A DNA stretch of 64,000 bases from Latrodectus hesperus (Eukaryota; Arthropoda; Arachnida; Araneae; Theridiidae): NCBI GenBank assembly GCA_037975125.1, contig CM075852.1:620001-684000 (forward strand). Direction: 5' to 3'. Position numbers and translations under genes: made by a program. Positions 1 to 8,825 of this stretch are shown piece after piece (position 1 is the first letter of the stretch; the number at the start of each line of letters is the position of its first letter). Under the pieces are notes generated by a model, which saw only the letters and a program-made list of their open reading frames with translations, was not told where the DNA came from and did no database searches.

Positions 1-1066
1 AACATTCCAAACTATTTATTTTCAATAGTAGCCAGAGAAAGATTGATCAAAATGGCCTACCTGTATTCCAACATTTTGGCACGTAATCCATTATAGTGCA
101 CATAATTAATTTCCATAGTGGATGCTAATGCAAAGCATTAAAAAAGCATCAAATCGCTGCCACTAAAAACATAAGTTTGTTATGAAACAAACAAACAAAT
201 AAATGACTCCAATTTTGAAACATACACATTTAATTAAAAACAGAACAAATTTTACAAGGAGTCATGTATGGGTTCGCGACACTCTCTCGTCTGCTTCGCG
301 TACAACGAAAGTCTCCGAAAAATCAAAAAAAAACAAAAAAAAAAACATAGGATCTTAAAATCGAAAGTGCCGATGGTGAGACATTACAATATAAAGCTCA
401 CTGAAGGAAAGTGGCTTATACGACATTTAGGAGTATATATAGGAGTAGGAGTAAGAAGTATATATTTAGGAGTAGGAGTAAGAATAAGACTATTTATTTA
501 TATATGCTTTATCCCCTTATTATTAACAAGGACCGTTTGCCGAAAAATTTATTCATATAATAAATACATTTAAAAAAATATTTTGATTCTTCTGTTGCAT
601 GTATCTGTTGATACAAGCAACACTAACCACAAAGAATAAATATAAAATGCTCGTTCAGAGTCAACTTTACGATAATAGAGCGACCTTCCGTTTCTATTTT
701 CCATGGCCTAAGGGTCCGGAAATTGAAAATCTGTAAAAGAATGAGAAGCTGAACAAGTTTTGCAAAAATATATAACAGTTCCTCGTTTAAACAATGAAGA
801 ACGAACATTGTATTTTCCTGTCCCATAATATCTGTATTTTTCTAGAATTTATAGCATTTTATTTATGTTTTTAAAATTATGTTTTATTAGCTTATATAAT
901 CGTTTGGTTCAGATCTTTCGGGATGAGTTGCAGATCTTAATTTCAATAAATACAAGATTTCCCATTTTCTCAATAACTGTGATTAACAAGAAGTTAAAAA
1001 GATTTTGTAGAGATTCAATAGCTCTAATTCCATCGATTATTAGATTAATAGTGCTGAAACTAAAAT
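1..1066. repeat. Left copy of a ~1.07 kb near-identical direct repeat (pairs with 7761-8825)
   Basis: The two copies align end to end with only four differences that I can see by eye: one base in the primer-binding region, one base in a poly-A run length, one C/T near 513, and one A/T near 1041. Each copy holds the leader end, the 5' LTR of the minus-strand gypsy-like element and about 680 bp of DNA beyond the LTR. The shared flank shows this is a duplication of genomic DNA, not a second independent insertion. Homology stops at 1066, where a truncated Tc1 transposase begins. Confidence 0.9.
178..388 (-). repeat. Duplicated 5' LTR of gypsy-like element 1
   Basis: This third copy of the LTR runs from TGTTATGAAAC to GACATTACA on the plus strand, so it has TG...CA ends. 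It is followed by ATAT, exactly as the LTR at 7938-8147 is. On its left it joins leader sequence with a primer-binding-like site at 155-165 that differs by one base from the site at 7915-7925. It is therefore the 5' end of another element copy whose body would lie to the left of the window. Confidence 0.8.
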
Positions 1067-1363
1067 AATTCACGACCGCATGTTGCCCGTACTGTTCTGA
1101 ACTTTCTTGATACAGAACAGGTTCGACTGTTACCCTGGCCAGCACGTTCTCCTGATCTGTCACCAATTGAGAACGTGTGGTCAATGATTGCCGAGCGATT
1201 GGCTCGCCATCACTCACCATCCACTACTGTTGATGAACTGTGGCATAGTGTTGAAGCTGCATGGACTAAGATCCCCGTACATGCCATACAATCTCTGTTT
1301 GACTCCATGCCTAGGCGGATAAATGCTGTTATTGCAGCCAGAGGTGGCTGCTCTGGATACTGA
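1067..1363 (+). pseudogene. Tc1-like transposase, C-terminal fragment
   Basis: About 98 codons remain in one open frame ending in TGA at 1361-1363. Reading from 1067 the fragment contains the ARPHVART block that follows the second catalytic Asp in Tc1 proteins. It then has PWPARSPDLSPIENVW, carrying the third acidic residue (Glu) of the DD34E triad, and the C-terminal MPRRINAVIAARGG tail typical of the family. Asp 1, Asp 2 and the DNA-binding domains are missing, so it cannot be active. The open frame suggests the parent copy was young when it was truncated. Confidence 0.85.
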
Positions 1364-1498
1364 TTTCTCAAGATCTATACATCCTAATTTCCTGTAAATC
1401 TAATCACTTGTTCTTTCCACTATAATGTATGTGTCCAATAAATATCGTTCTGTTATTTGCATTCCTTCTTAGTTTAGCAATTTTAATGGCCGGTAGTG
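1067..1498 (+). mobile_element. 3' half of a Tc1-like DNA transposon, truncated at 1067
   Basis: The segment holds the last third of a Tc1-type transposase followed by about 135 bp of 3' untranslated sequence. It ends in GGCCGGTAGTG next to a TA dinucleotide (1499-1500), the usual Tc1 insertion site. The 5' inverted repeat and catalytic N-terminal part are absent, because the left edge coincides exactly with the end of the 1.07 kb duplicated segment. The truncation was probably caused by that rearrangement rather than by transposition. Confidence 0.8.
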
Positions 1499-1602
1499 TA
1501 TCATGTTTAAATTAGCATAGCACATGGATTCAAATAAACATTATGTTATCTTGTTTAAATTTAAGACAGGTTATATATCTCAAGGAATGCTTGTATTCAT
1601 AT

Positions 1603-1811
1603 TGTTATGAAACAAACAAACAAATAAATGACTCCAATTTTGAAACATACACATTTAATTAAAAACAGAACAAATTTTACAAGGAGTCATGTATGGGTTC
1701 GCGACACTCTCTCGCCTGCTTCGCGTACAACGAGAGTCTCCGAAAAATCAAAACAAAACAAAAAAAAACATAGGAACTTAAAATCGAAAGTACCGATGGT
1801 GAGACATTACA
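1603..1811 (-). repeat. 3' LTR of element 1
   Basis: Starts with TGTTATGAAAC and ends with GACATTACA on the plus strand. It aligns along its full length with 7938-8147, with five substitutions and one homopolymer length change seen by eye. The left flank ATAT (1599-1602) matches the base quartet right of the other LTR, giving a 4 bp target duplication, the length usual for gypsy-type integrases. The match is AT-rich, so it is weaker evidence than a GC-containing one. Confidence 0.85.
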
Positions 1812-1819
1812 GACTAAAT

Positions 1820-1870
1820 TATTCCTTCCTTACCCGGAGTTTTTTTTTTTTTCTTTTTCTTTCTTCTCAT
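1820..1870 (-). other. Candidate polypurine tract of element 1
   Basis: On the minus strand this is a purine-rich run (long A tract with G interruptions, then AAGGAAGGAAT) ending about 10 bases before the 3' LTR. A purine run just upstream of the 3' LTR is where plus-strand DNA synthesis is primed in LTR elements. It is not directly abutting the LTR as in element 2, so its exact limits are uncertain. Confidence 0.45.
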
Positions 1871-2201
1871 TCTAAGGAAATCAACCTGCAAATAAAAAAG
1901 AAAAAAACACACACAAACAACAAAAAGCAAAATTTAATATTACAGATAGCCCTGATCAATCGGACTCTGGCTGAAACACAAAATTATATGGAATTATATA
2001 ATATTAAATATAAAATAAAAATATATCAAAATAGCACAAAATAATTATCTAACACAACAGAATTTTCAACCTTAACTAAACTTATAAATAGACACATTTT
2101 TATTATAAAAAAAATTTTTTTACTATGTACACATGTAACAACAATTGAAATTTGTATTAAAAAAAACATTTTAATTTAATATTTGAGAAAAAAGAAAATA
2201 A

Positions 2202-3563
2202 TTAAGTTTGGTTATTCATCATTCTACTGAGACTATCGGCATTCTGATTTAATTTGCCCTTTTTGTGAACAACATCAAAATTTAAGCTTTGAAGCACCAA
2301 AGCCCACCTTAAAAGTCTGGGATTAGATCCTGTATGATGTTTTAACCAAACTAAAGGGTTGTGATCAGTTTCGATAGTAAATTTATACTGACCATCTAAA
2401 TAATATTTTAATTTAGTAACAGCAAAAATTATTGCTGCACATTCCTTTTCTATAGTGCTATAATTTTTCTCAGATTTTGAAAATTTTTTACTCAGAAATA
2501 GGATAGGGTGTTCATTTTCATTTTGATCTCTCTGAGATAAAACTACACCTATTCCTAAGTTTGAGGCATCACATTGAATGATAAATTGTTTTTGAAAGTC
2601 TGGACTGTAAAGTACAGGCTTCTTTATTAAAGTGTTCTTTAATTCTATGAATGCCCTTTCGCAGTTATTATTCCATATTACAGTTCCCTTCTTGGACTTC
2701 CCTTTTAACAGGTCGGATAAAGGCGCAGCAACTACCGAAAATTCTGGTATATACTTGCGATAGTACCCAACAAGACCTAGGAAAGCACGTACTTCGGTTT
2801 TGCTTGAGGGACGTTCAAAATCGGTAATGGCTTTCACTTTAATATCACCTGGTGTTCTTTGACCTTGTCCTACAAATTGTCCCAAATATTTAAAACGAAG
2901 TTGAGCGAATTTGCACTTAAGGGGTTTTACAGTCAATTTCGCAAATCGAATCTTCTCCAGAACACATTTAAGATGTTGGATGTGATCAGACCAGGTAAGT
3001 GAATATATAGCTATGTCATCTAAATAAGGCACAGCAAAATGTTCGCAATTTTTTAATAAATCAGCCATTAACTTACTGAAATAGTAAGGAGCATTCTTCA
3101 AACCGAATGCCATTCTCAAAGGTTTATAAACACCAAATGTCGTCGTAAATGCAGCATATCTTTGAGCCTTAGGACTCAAAGGTATCTGCCAATAACCTCG
3201 TGTTAAGTCTAATAAAGATATGAACTTCGCTTTCGAAACGGATTCAACACGCTCTTCAATATTTGGTAATGGATAATATTGCGTTCTGGTAACCTCATTT
3301 AACCTGCGATAATCAATGCACGGACGAGGTTCTTTTCCAGGAGCTTCAACTAATATTAAAGGTGATGTGTAATCGGATTCACCTGGTTCCACCACCTTCA
3401 ATTTCAACATCTTGTCTACTTCCGATTTCAGAATTTCTGTCTGTCGTGGGGACATTCGATATGGTTTAGCTATAATAGGTTTATTAGATTCTAACTCGAT
3501 GTCCAGTTCAGCCAGTTCTGTACAACCCGGTTCATTTGAAAAAATATCAATAAATTGAATCAA
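2202..3563 (-). CDS. Reverse transcriptase-RNase H of gypsy-like element 1
   Basis: An uninterrupted frame of 453 codons. Residues about 20-230 are a Ty3/gypsy-type RT: SDYTSPLILV (63-72), CIDYRRLN (82-89), catalytic Asp in SLLDLTRGYWQ (116-126), MAFGLKNAPYYF (151-162), and YLDD at 180-183 with the paired catalytic aspartates. Residues about 325-445 are RNase H: CDAS (331-334), IEKEC (371-375), TDHNPL (399-404) and NADSLSR (441-447), giving the expected acidic residues. The frame begins in the linker FSNEPG that follows integrase and ends with a stop at 2202, then a 390 bp 3' untranslated part before the LTR. It would normally be released from a Gag-Pol polyprotein. No integrase follows it, unlike ordinary gypsy elements. 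The upstream frame overlaps it by 17 bases in another phase, so one indel separates the two. Confidence 0.93.
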   Translation of the reverse strand: MIQFIDIFSNEPGCTELAELDIELESNKPIIAKPYRMSPRQTEILKSEVDKMLKLKVVEPGESDYTSPLILVEAPGKEPRPCIDYRRLNEVTRTQYYPLPNIEERVESVSKAKFISLLDLTRGYWQIPLSPKAQRYAAFTTTFGVYKPLRMAFGLKNAPYYFSKLMADLLKNCEHFAVPYLDDIAIYSLTWSDHIQHLKCVLEKIRFAKLTVKPLKCKFAQLRFKYLGQFVGQGQRTPGDIKVKAITDFERPSSKTEVRAFLGLVGYYRKYIPEFSVVAAPLSDLLKGKSKKGTVIWNNNCERAFIELKNTLIKKPVLYSPDFQKQFIIQCDASNLGIGVVLSQRDQNENEHPILFLSKKFSKSEKNYSTIEKECAAIIFAVTKLKYYLDGQYKFTIETDHNPLVWLKHHTGSNPRLLRWALVLQSLNFDVVHKKGKLNQNADSLSRMMNNQT

Positions 3564-4077
3564 AATTACTCAATTGTTTCTTCTGATCGTCCTCTAACTT
3601 TGCATTAAAACAGCTTTCAGGAAAAGTCTCTAAAAGGGTAGATGAATTAATTTCAAAACTTGGGATATCTTCTTTCTGAGAATCATTATCTCCATTATCA
3701 GAATTAGAGGTAAAATTTAAATTAACATCTTCTGGACGCTGAAAATAAAGTTTTAACATATTTACATGGTATACATGTAATTTTTCCTTATCGGGAAATT
3801 GTATTACGTAATTTGTGTCCGATAGTCGTTTTACTACTTTTCCTGGACCTATCCAATGAACAGAAAATTTGTTTGATCTAGAAGGTGCAACAACTAACAC
3901 AAGATCATTTTCTTTAAATTCTCTTTTCGTAGCCTTACGGTCATACCAAAGTTTCTGTTTTTCTTTAGCCTCTGTCATATTTTGCACAGCTAATTCTTGG
4001 CATCTTATCATTCTATTTAAAAGATTAAAAACGTAAGCAATCACACTATCTTCTTCAATGGTTTTACCAGTTAAATT
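3547..4077 (-). pseudogene. Integrase C-terminal domain and linker to RT, element 1
   Basis: This stretch is in the same frame as the integrase catalytic part and is separated from it by one TAA stop (4078-4080 on the plus strand). Early on it has WYDRKATKREFKENDLVLV, then SVHWIGPGKVVKRLSDTNYVI, the GPY/F-type C-terminal module of gypsy integrases, then VYHVNMLKLYF. A charged, Ser/Asn/Asp-rich linker of about 60 residues follows and runs straight into the RT frame. No LTR, TSD or other element boundary lies in the roughly 240 bp between the GPY/F module and the first RT residues. That argues that integrase and RT belong to one polyprotein. Confidence 0.85.
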
Positions 4078-5232
4078 TTAATATAATAGTGTTACGGGTG
4101 TTCTTAAGTTCCGACCATGGACTAATTCTGCAGGAGAATATCCAGTGCTATCATGAATGCAAGTTCTAAGAGCAAAAAGTGCCTGAGGTAAAATTTTCTC
4201 CCAATCTGTACCTTTTTCTAAGCAAAGGACTTTCAGTATTCTCTTTAAAGTTCTATGCAATCTCTCAACAGGATTGCTTTGGGGATGCTGAACGGAACTA
4301 TGCACAACTTTAATACCAAATTTTTCTAAAAATTCTGATGTCAGGACACTCATGAAAGATGTTCCTTGATCACTTTGCAACTCCCTAGGAAAACCCATGC
4401 GACTAAATATCTGAAGAAAAGCATCAATCACAGTAGTAGAACGTATATCTGGTACTGGGATGGCATCTGGATACTTGGATAACATGCAAATGGCTGTTAT
4501 AAAATACCGGTTACCACAGGAAGTTATAGGTAAAGGACCACATGCATCAACGTTAATTCTTGTAAATATTTCCGGAATTACTGGAACCAGTTTCAAAGGA
4601 GCCCTTTTCTTATCTTGAGGCTTTCCTACTCGTTTACATTTGTCACAAGATTTAACAAAATTTTCAATTTCTTTAAAGCAGTTAGGCCAGTAGAAAGTTT
4701 TGCACAGCATATCTTTTGTTTTAGTTATACCTAAATGAGCTGCAGTTATCTCATGGCAGATCCCTTTTAGTTGGTTGCGAAACTTCTTGGGCACAACTAA
4801 TAATCTTCTTACAGTTCCATCATTGTGCATTTTACTATAAAACAACAATTGATTTATTATAATATATTTATTGTCTTTTGAAGATTGTCGTTTAGCTTGC
4901 TCAAAGAGAGGTTTCAAATCTTCGCACACCTTTTGTTCCCGAGCAAATTCTTCTGGAGATGTTTTTATCAAATCCATCCCTTCAACTTCGGTTTCTAATG
5001 GTGGCAAAATTGTATTTTGCTCTAATTCTTCATTTTGTTTAGTTAGGAAGCAAGACCTAGAAGATTCTATTTCAGAATCAATAATCTCTTTATTCGTGCT
5101 ATTTTCCTTCCGTCTTTTTTGAGCACGAGTTTCTATAGCATTTATCATATGTATTTTCACCTCCTCATGCTTTTTAATTTCCTCAAATAAAGCGGCTGTT
5201 TTGTTTCCCAGTAAATATCTTCCTTGATCCAA
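4078..5232 (-). pseudogene. Integrase (zinc-binding and catalytic core), element 1
   Basis: A 384-codon open stretch. Residues 1-40 contain QGRYLLGNKTA, which looks like the tail of the protease region, and INAIETRAQKRRKE, a linker. The HHCC zinc domain has His160, His166, Cys196 and Cys199, with HLGITKTKDML and FYWP between. The catalytic core has Asp229 (NVDACGPLP), Asp288 (LQSDQGTSF) and Glu323 (SNPVERLHRTLKR). I count 34 residues between the second Asp and Glu, against 35 in element 2 of this window. The stretch ends at an in-frame TAA that looks like a point mutation, because the same frame continues into the C-terminal module. It inserts cDNA into chromosomes in active relatives. Here it precedes RT, which is the notable point. 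Confidence 0.9.
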
Positions 5233-5455
5233 AGAATCTCGAAGAACTGCTCAAATCAAGAGTTGCTCCAGTGTCTCTTAAGATTGGTATTTGAATTCCA
5301 TTAACAGTGCCGATACTAGTGTAAGGAGCCATCAACTCATTAAATGTACTTCTAGCAATTTCGTTGGATGCTACCGATTCTAAGTTCTTTTTTATTTTGT
5401 CACACTGAGGCCGCAAATGACTATAAAAACCACATTCATAACATCGGAGTTGTTT
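5183..5455 (-). pseudogene. CCHC zinc knuckle and truncated aspartic protease, element 1
   Basis: On the minus strand positions 5443-5402 encode CYECGFYSHLRPQC, an exact C-x2-C-x4-H-x4-C nucleocapsid knuckle. It lies one frame off the upstream gag frame. About 50 codons on, GTVNGIQIPILRDTGATLDL carries the D-T-G-A active site of a retroviral-type aspartic protease. Only a few residues later the sequence jumps to YLLGN-type sequence normally found after the whole protease fold. Roughly a hundred residues, including the flap and second half, therefore appear to be missing. The frame also changes to that of integrase. The protease cannot work, so this copy is non-autonomous. Confidence 0.8.
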
Positions 5456-6490
5456 TCGTTTTCGAATTCCTTTTCATGTGAATAATTAGAATTTTTATTC
5501 TCGACTCTTTTAGGAACATGAGATTTATGATTTCGAACTACTTCATTAAATTTGAAGGCACGGTTTTCATTTTGTTGACGAAAACCAAAATTATTTCGAG
5601 GGAGTTTTGTAAAATCTTTCGTCTTAAAACTATCTCTTAAACTTTCATATTCATCTATTTTCTCTGCCAGATCATACGGCGAATTTATTTTAAGCCATTC
5701 CGCCAAAAAATGTTTCTTAATTTCAATTGGCACACGACGTTTCAATTGATCTGTTACCATTAGTTCCTTAAGCTGTTCAAATGTCGTTATTTCTAATTCC
5801 GTAAGCCATTCCGTAAAGTAACTATTCAATTCTTGTGCATAATTTCTCCATGATTTGTCTGACGTTTTCTGGTGTTTAAGAAACAATTGTCTTAATTTTT
5901 CGCTATTTAACTTGAATCGTTTAAGAATAATTTCCTTCACGTAATCGTAATCATCAGCCCTTTCTGGAGGTTCTCTAGCAAACATGTTAGATATTTCTGA
6001 AGGTAAAGCACTTACAAGATAAACTACCCATTCGTTTTTTGGAATATGAGCCATTTCTGCTCTACGCTCAAAATATATTAAGTATAAACTCATCTCATCT
6101 TTCCTTTCATCGAATTTTGGCGTTATTTGCATTAATTGAATTTTTTGAGCACGTTCAGTCCTATTTGTAACTGATTCTGTGTTCGAAATTGCAGCATTTG
6201 AAGAGATTTCCAGACGTTTCATTTCCAAAATATGTTCTCCAAAGTATTTCCCGCCTAACTCTTTCTTCTTTTTCTTCCTGCTCCCTTTTAACTCTTTCCT
6301 CGATTACCCTATCTAATATACATTTTACTTCTTCCTCATTAAAAGTTTTACTAGTTAAAATTAATTTTTTAATATCTGGGATTTTAAAAGAATCTGGAAC
6401 CATTTCCCCTAACTCTTCAGCTACTTCTACTAAATCTCCCTTTTTCCCCCGTGCTAAAAAAGCAGTTTTATTTATTAACCCTTTATCTCA
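5392..6490 (-). pseudogene. Gag of element 1, with SCAN-like capsid region
   Basis: Two overlapping open stretches (6403-6161 and 6228-5392) represent one gag broken by a frameshift near 6230. The same frame stays open upstream of 6403 to about 6490. The N-terminal part is charged and helical (a run of EEVKCILDRVIEERVKREQ-type sequence). The second part has RAEMAHIPKNEWVVYL and YVKEIILKRFKL. It then has a helical block with WLTELEITTFEQLKELMV, RVPIEIKKHFLAEW and SPYDLAEKIDEY, whose spacing resembles the SCAN domain (EQLLELLVLEQF-like, LPxEIxxWV-like helices). The tail is Asn/Lys-rich and leads to the CCHC knuckle. Gag forms the particle that packages element RNA. The start codon is not clear. 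Confidence 0.75.
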
Positions 6491-7420
6491 GAAGAGATGC
6501 AATAATGAGAGAAACAACAGACTACACCCACCTATATGCAAAATTTCGTAAATAACTATAGAAATTATTTAACACACTCTACTAATATAAAACATATCCA
6601 TAACATTTAAAAATTTAAACGAAAACAAACTATATTGTAATACAACAAATAGTGTATAAACAGCAAATCATATATTTTGAAAAGCAGAACAAGTTTAATA
6701 TTAAATCTTCTACTCTCGATTTCAAGTTTTTTTATCACCAAGCTAATGCTTGATACTCAGATAAATTGAATTATTAATCAAAAATGTATAAATTTTATAA
6801 AATCAGATTCTTATACAAATACTACTATATTAAAACAAAAAATGAAATTATATTATTTTTGAATCCTTATTTTATTCAAAATGTAAAACACTACAATTCT
6901 TAACAACAATATAAATTAAAAGCTTTAATTAATCTAAACCAGAAATCAGCTTTCGATTTCAAATCAATAAACCTAGTTAGTTAATCATACACGACATGAA
7001 AATGATAATAACGTACGATATTTTAAACAGTAAGAAAATATCTTTTCAAATCTTTATCAATGAAAATAAACATGCGTTTCTAAATACCAAATAAATCAGT
7101 TTGATACTTTACAAACAAAAATCAAAAACATATCAATAAATCTCACATTACTTTAAATTCAAACCTATTGTAATCATGTACTTTGGTTTTCACATAACGA
7201 AATCAAAACCTTTCTAAAGTATATATTACTTTCATAAAATCTACTTTCAGTGAAACATTCAAAAAATTATGAATATAAGTGTACTTTCGATTTTACACAT
7301 TAATCCATAACAACATAGTTATTTTAACATATTCCTACGTGAATTGAAATACATCAACCACATAAAATTATGAAATGCAAATTTATAATATAAGATACAC
7401 TTTTCTTATAAAAATATTAC

Positions 7421-7714
7421 ACTGTAAATTCGAATACACGAATTACAGAAATTAGCTTTTATAATATGGAATACACCATTTACAAACTTATAAACAAAAT
7501 TAATTGATTTAGCATGAACACTGTAAATTCGAATACACAAAATACAGAAATTAGCTATGTAATATGGAATACACCATTTACAAACTTATAAACAAAATAA
7601 ATTGATATAGCATGAACACTGTAAATTCGAATACACGAAATACAGAAATTAGCTTTGTAATATGAAATACACCATTTACAAACTTATAAACAAAATTAAT
7701 TGATATAACATGAA
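7421..7714. repeat. Three tandem copies of a ~98 bp unit in the element 1 leader
   Basis: Units start at 7421, 7520 and 7618, each opening with ACTGTAAATTCGAATACAC and containing ATACACCATTTACAAACTTA. The units differ by only a few bases and have lengths of 99, 98 and about 97. Tandem repeats in the leader of LTR elements can vary in number between copies and may act in transcription or packaging, but here only the repetition itself is seen. Confidence 0.9.
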
Positions 7715-7914
7715 AAACCACGTAAGTAAGATTGGAACTAAATATTCTATAAATTTATATAACATTCCAAACTATTTATTTTCAATAGTAGCCAGAGAAA
7801 GATTGATCAAAATGGCCTACCTGTATTCCAACATTTTGGCACGTAATCCATTATAGTGCACATAATTAATTTCCATAGTGGATGCTAATGCAAAGCATTA
7901 AAAAAGCATCAAAT

Positions 7915-7925
7915 CGCTGCCACCA
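7915..7925 (-). promoter_or_regulatory. Primer binding site of element 1, tRNA-Leu-like
   Basis: The minus strand reads TGGTGGCAGCG, which would pair with a tRNA 3' end CGCTGCCACCA. From memory this fits eukaryotic leucine tRNAs of the AAG type. The site lies 12 bases inside the 5' LTR, further than the usual 0-3 bases. In the duplicated copy (155-165) one base within the CCA-pairing part has changed. Confidence 0.6.
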
Positions 7926-7937
7926 AAAACATAAGTT

Positions 7938-8147
7938 TGTTATGAAACAAACAAACAAATAAATGACTCCAATTTTGAAACATACACATTTAATTAAAAA
8001 CAGAACAAATTTTACAAGGAGTCATGTATGGGTTCGCGACACTCTCTCGTCTGCTTCGCGTACAACGAAAGTCTCCGAAAAATCAAAAAAAAACAAAAAA
8101 AAAACATAGGATCTTAAAATCGAAAGTGCCGATGGTGAGACATTACA
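7938..8147 (-). repeat. 5' LTR of element 1
   Basis: Same TG...CA ends as the left LTR at 1603-1811, and followed by ATAT. At 210 bp it is short for a gypsy-type LTR. The open frames read through it on the plus strand are low-complexity Lys-rich artefacts. Confidence 0.85.
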
Positions 8148-8825
8148 ATATAAAGCTCACTGAAGGAAAGTGGCTTATACGACATTTAGGAGTATATATA
8201 GGAGTAGGAGTAAGAAGTATATATTTAGGAGTAGGAGTAAGAATAAGACTATTTATTTATATATGTTTTATCCCCTTATTATTAACAAGGACCGTTTGCC
8301 GAAAAATTTATTCATATAATAAATACATTTAAAAAAATATTTTGATTCTTCTGTTGCATGTATCTGTTGATACAAGCAACACTAACCACAAAGAATAAAT
8401 ATAAAATGCTCGTTCAGAGTCAACTTTACGATAATAGAGCGACCTTCCGTTTCTATTTTCCATGGCCTAAGGGTCCGGAAATTGAAAATCTGTAAAAGAA
8501 TGAGAAGCTGAACAAGTTTTGCAAAAATATATAACAGTTCCTCGTTTAAACAATGAAGAACGAACATTGTATTTTCCTGTCCCATAATATCTGTATTTTT
8601 CTAGAATTTATAGCATTTTATTTATGTTTTTAAAATTATGTTTTATTAGCTTATATAATCGTTTGGTTCAGATCTTTCGGGATGAGTTGCAGATCTTAAT
8701 TTCAATAAATACAAGATTTCCCATTTTCTCAATAACTGTGATTAACAAGAAGTTAAAAAGATTTTGTAGAGATTCAATAGCTCTAATTCCATCGATTATT
8801 TGATTAATAGTGCTGAAACTAAAAT

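Larger units (their letters stand above)
6491..7937 (-). other. Leader (5' untranslated region) of element 1
   Basis: About 1.45 kb of AT-rich sequence without a convincing frame lies between the 5' LTR and gag. It contains the primer binding site next to the LTR and three ~98 bp tandem repeats (7421-7714). This is a long leader for a gypsy-type element. I see no additional gene in it. Confidence 0.65.
1603..8147 (-). mobile_element. Gypsy-like LTR retrotransposon 1 with integrase before RT (Gmr1-like order)
   Basis: A 6.5 kb element reads on the minus strand from 8147 to 1603. It is bounded by LTRs at 7938-8147 and 1603-1811 and flanked by ATAT on both sides (1599-1602 and 8148-8151). Inside, in transcription order, are a primer binding site, a leader with tandem repeats, gag, a CCHC knuckle, a protease fragment, integrase, RT and RNase H, then a purine-rich tract before the 3' LTR. 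The two LTRs differ at about five bases plus a run-length change over 210 bp, so the insertion is old enough to have decayed. Coding damage consists of frameshifts in gag and near the knuckle, a protease deletion, a stop in integrase and a frameshift before RT. The pol order IN-RT-RH is that of the Gmr1-type lineage of Ty3/gypsy elements. Confidence 0.85.
7761..8825. repeat. Right copy of the ~1.07 kb direct repeat
   Basis: Pairs with 1-1066. It contains the last part of the leader (7761-7937), the 5' LTR (7938-8147), the ATAT target duplication and about 675 bp of flanking DNA. The flank itself shows short GGAGTAGGAGTAAGA repeats (about 8190-8245) and no gene. Homology with the left copy stops after GCTGAAACTAAAAT. 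Confidence 0.9.

Noticed and set aside
268..573. Plus-strand ORFs across the LTR copies (also 1628-2044 and 8024-8332)
   Set aside because: Antisense to the element, Lys-rich and repetitive, no domain, and they arise three times simply because the LTR is repeated.
2202..5232. Integrase-before-RT order as an artefact of two nested elements
   Set aside because: No LTR, target duplication or frame-independent breakpoint lies between the integrase C-terminal module and RT, and no second gag or RT is found upstream of the integrase. It is still worth checking with other copies.
1603..8147. An envelope-like gene in element 1
   Set aside because: Only 390 bp of noncoding sequence lie between RNase H and the 3' LTR, and no frame is present there.
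1..8825. Treating the 1.07 kb direct repeats 1-1066 and 7761-8825 as the LTRs of element 1
   Set aside because: The 209-210 bp segment at 1603-1811 and 7938-8147 has TG...CA ends, flanking ATAT and a primer-binding-like site next to it. The longer repeat includes leader on one side and outside flank on the other, so it is a genomic duplication.
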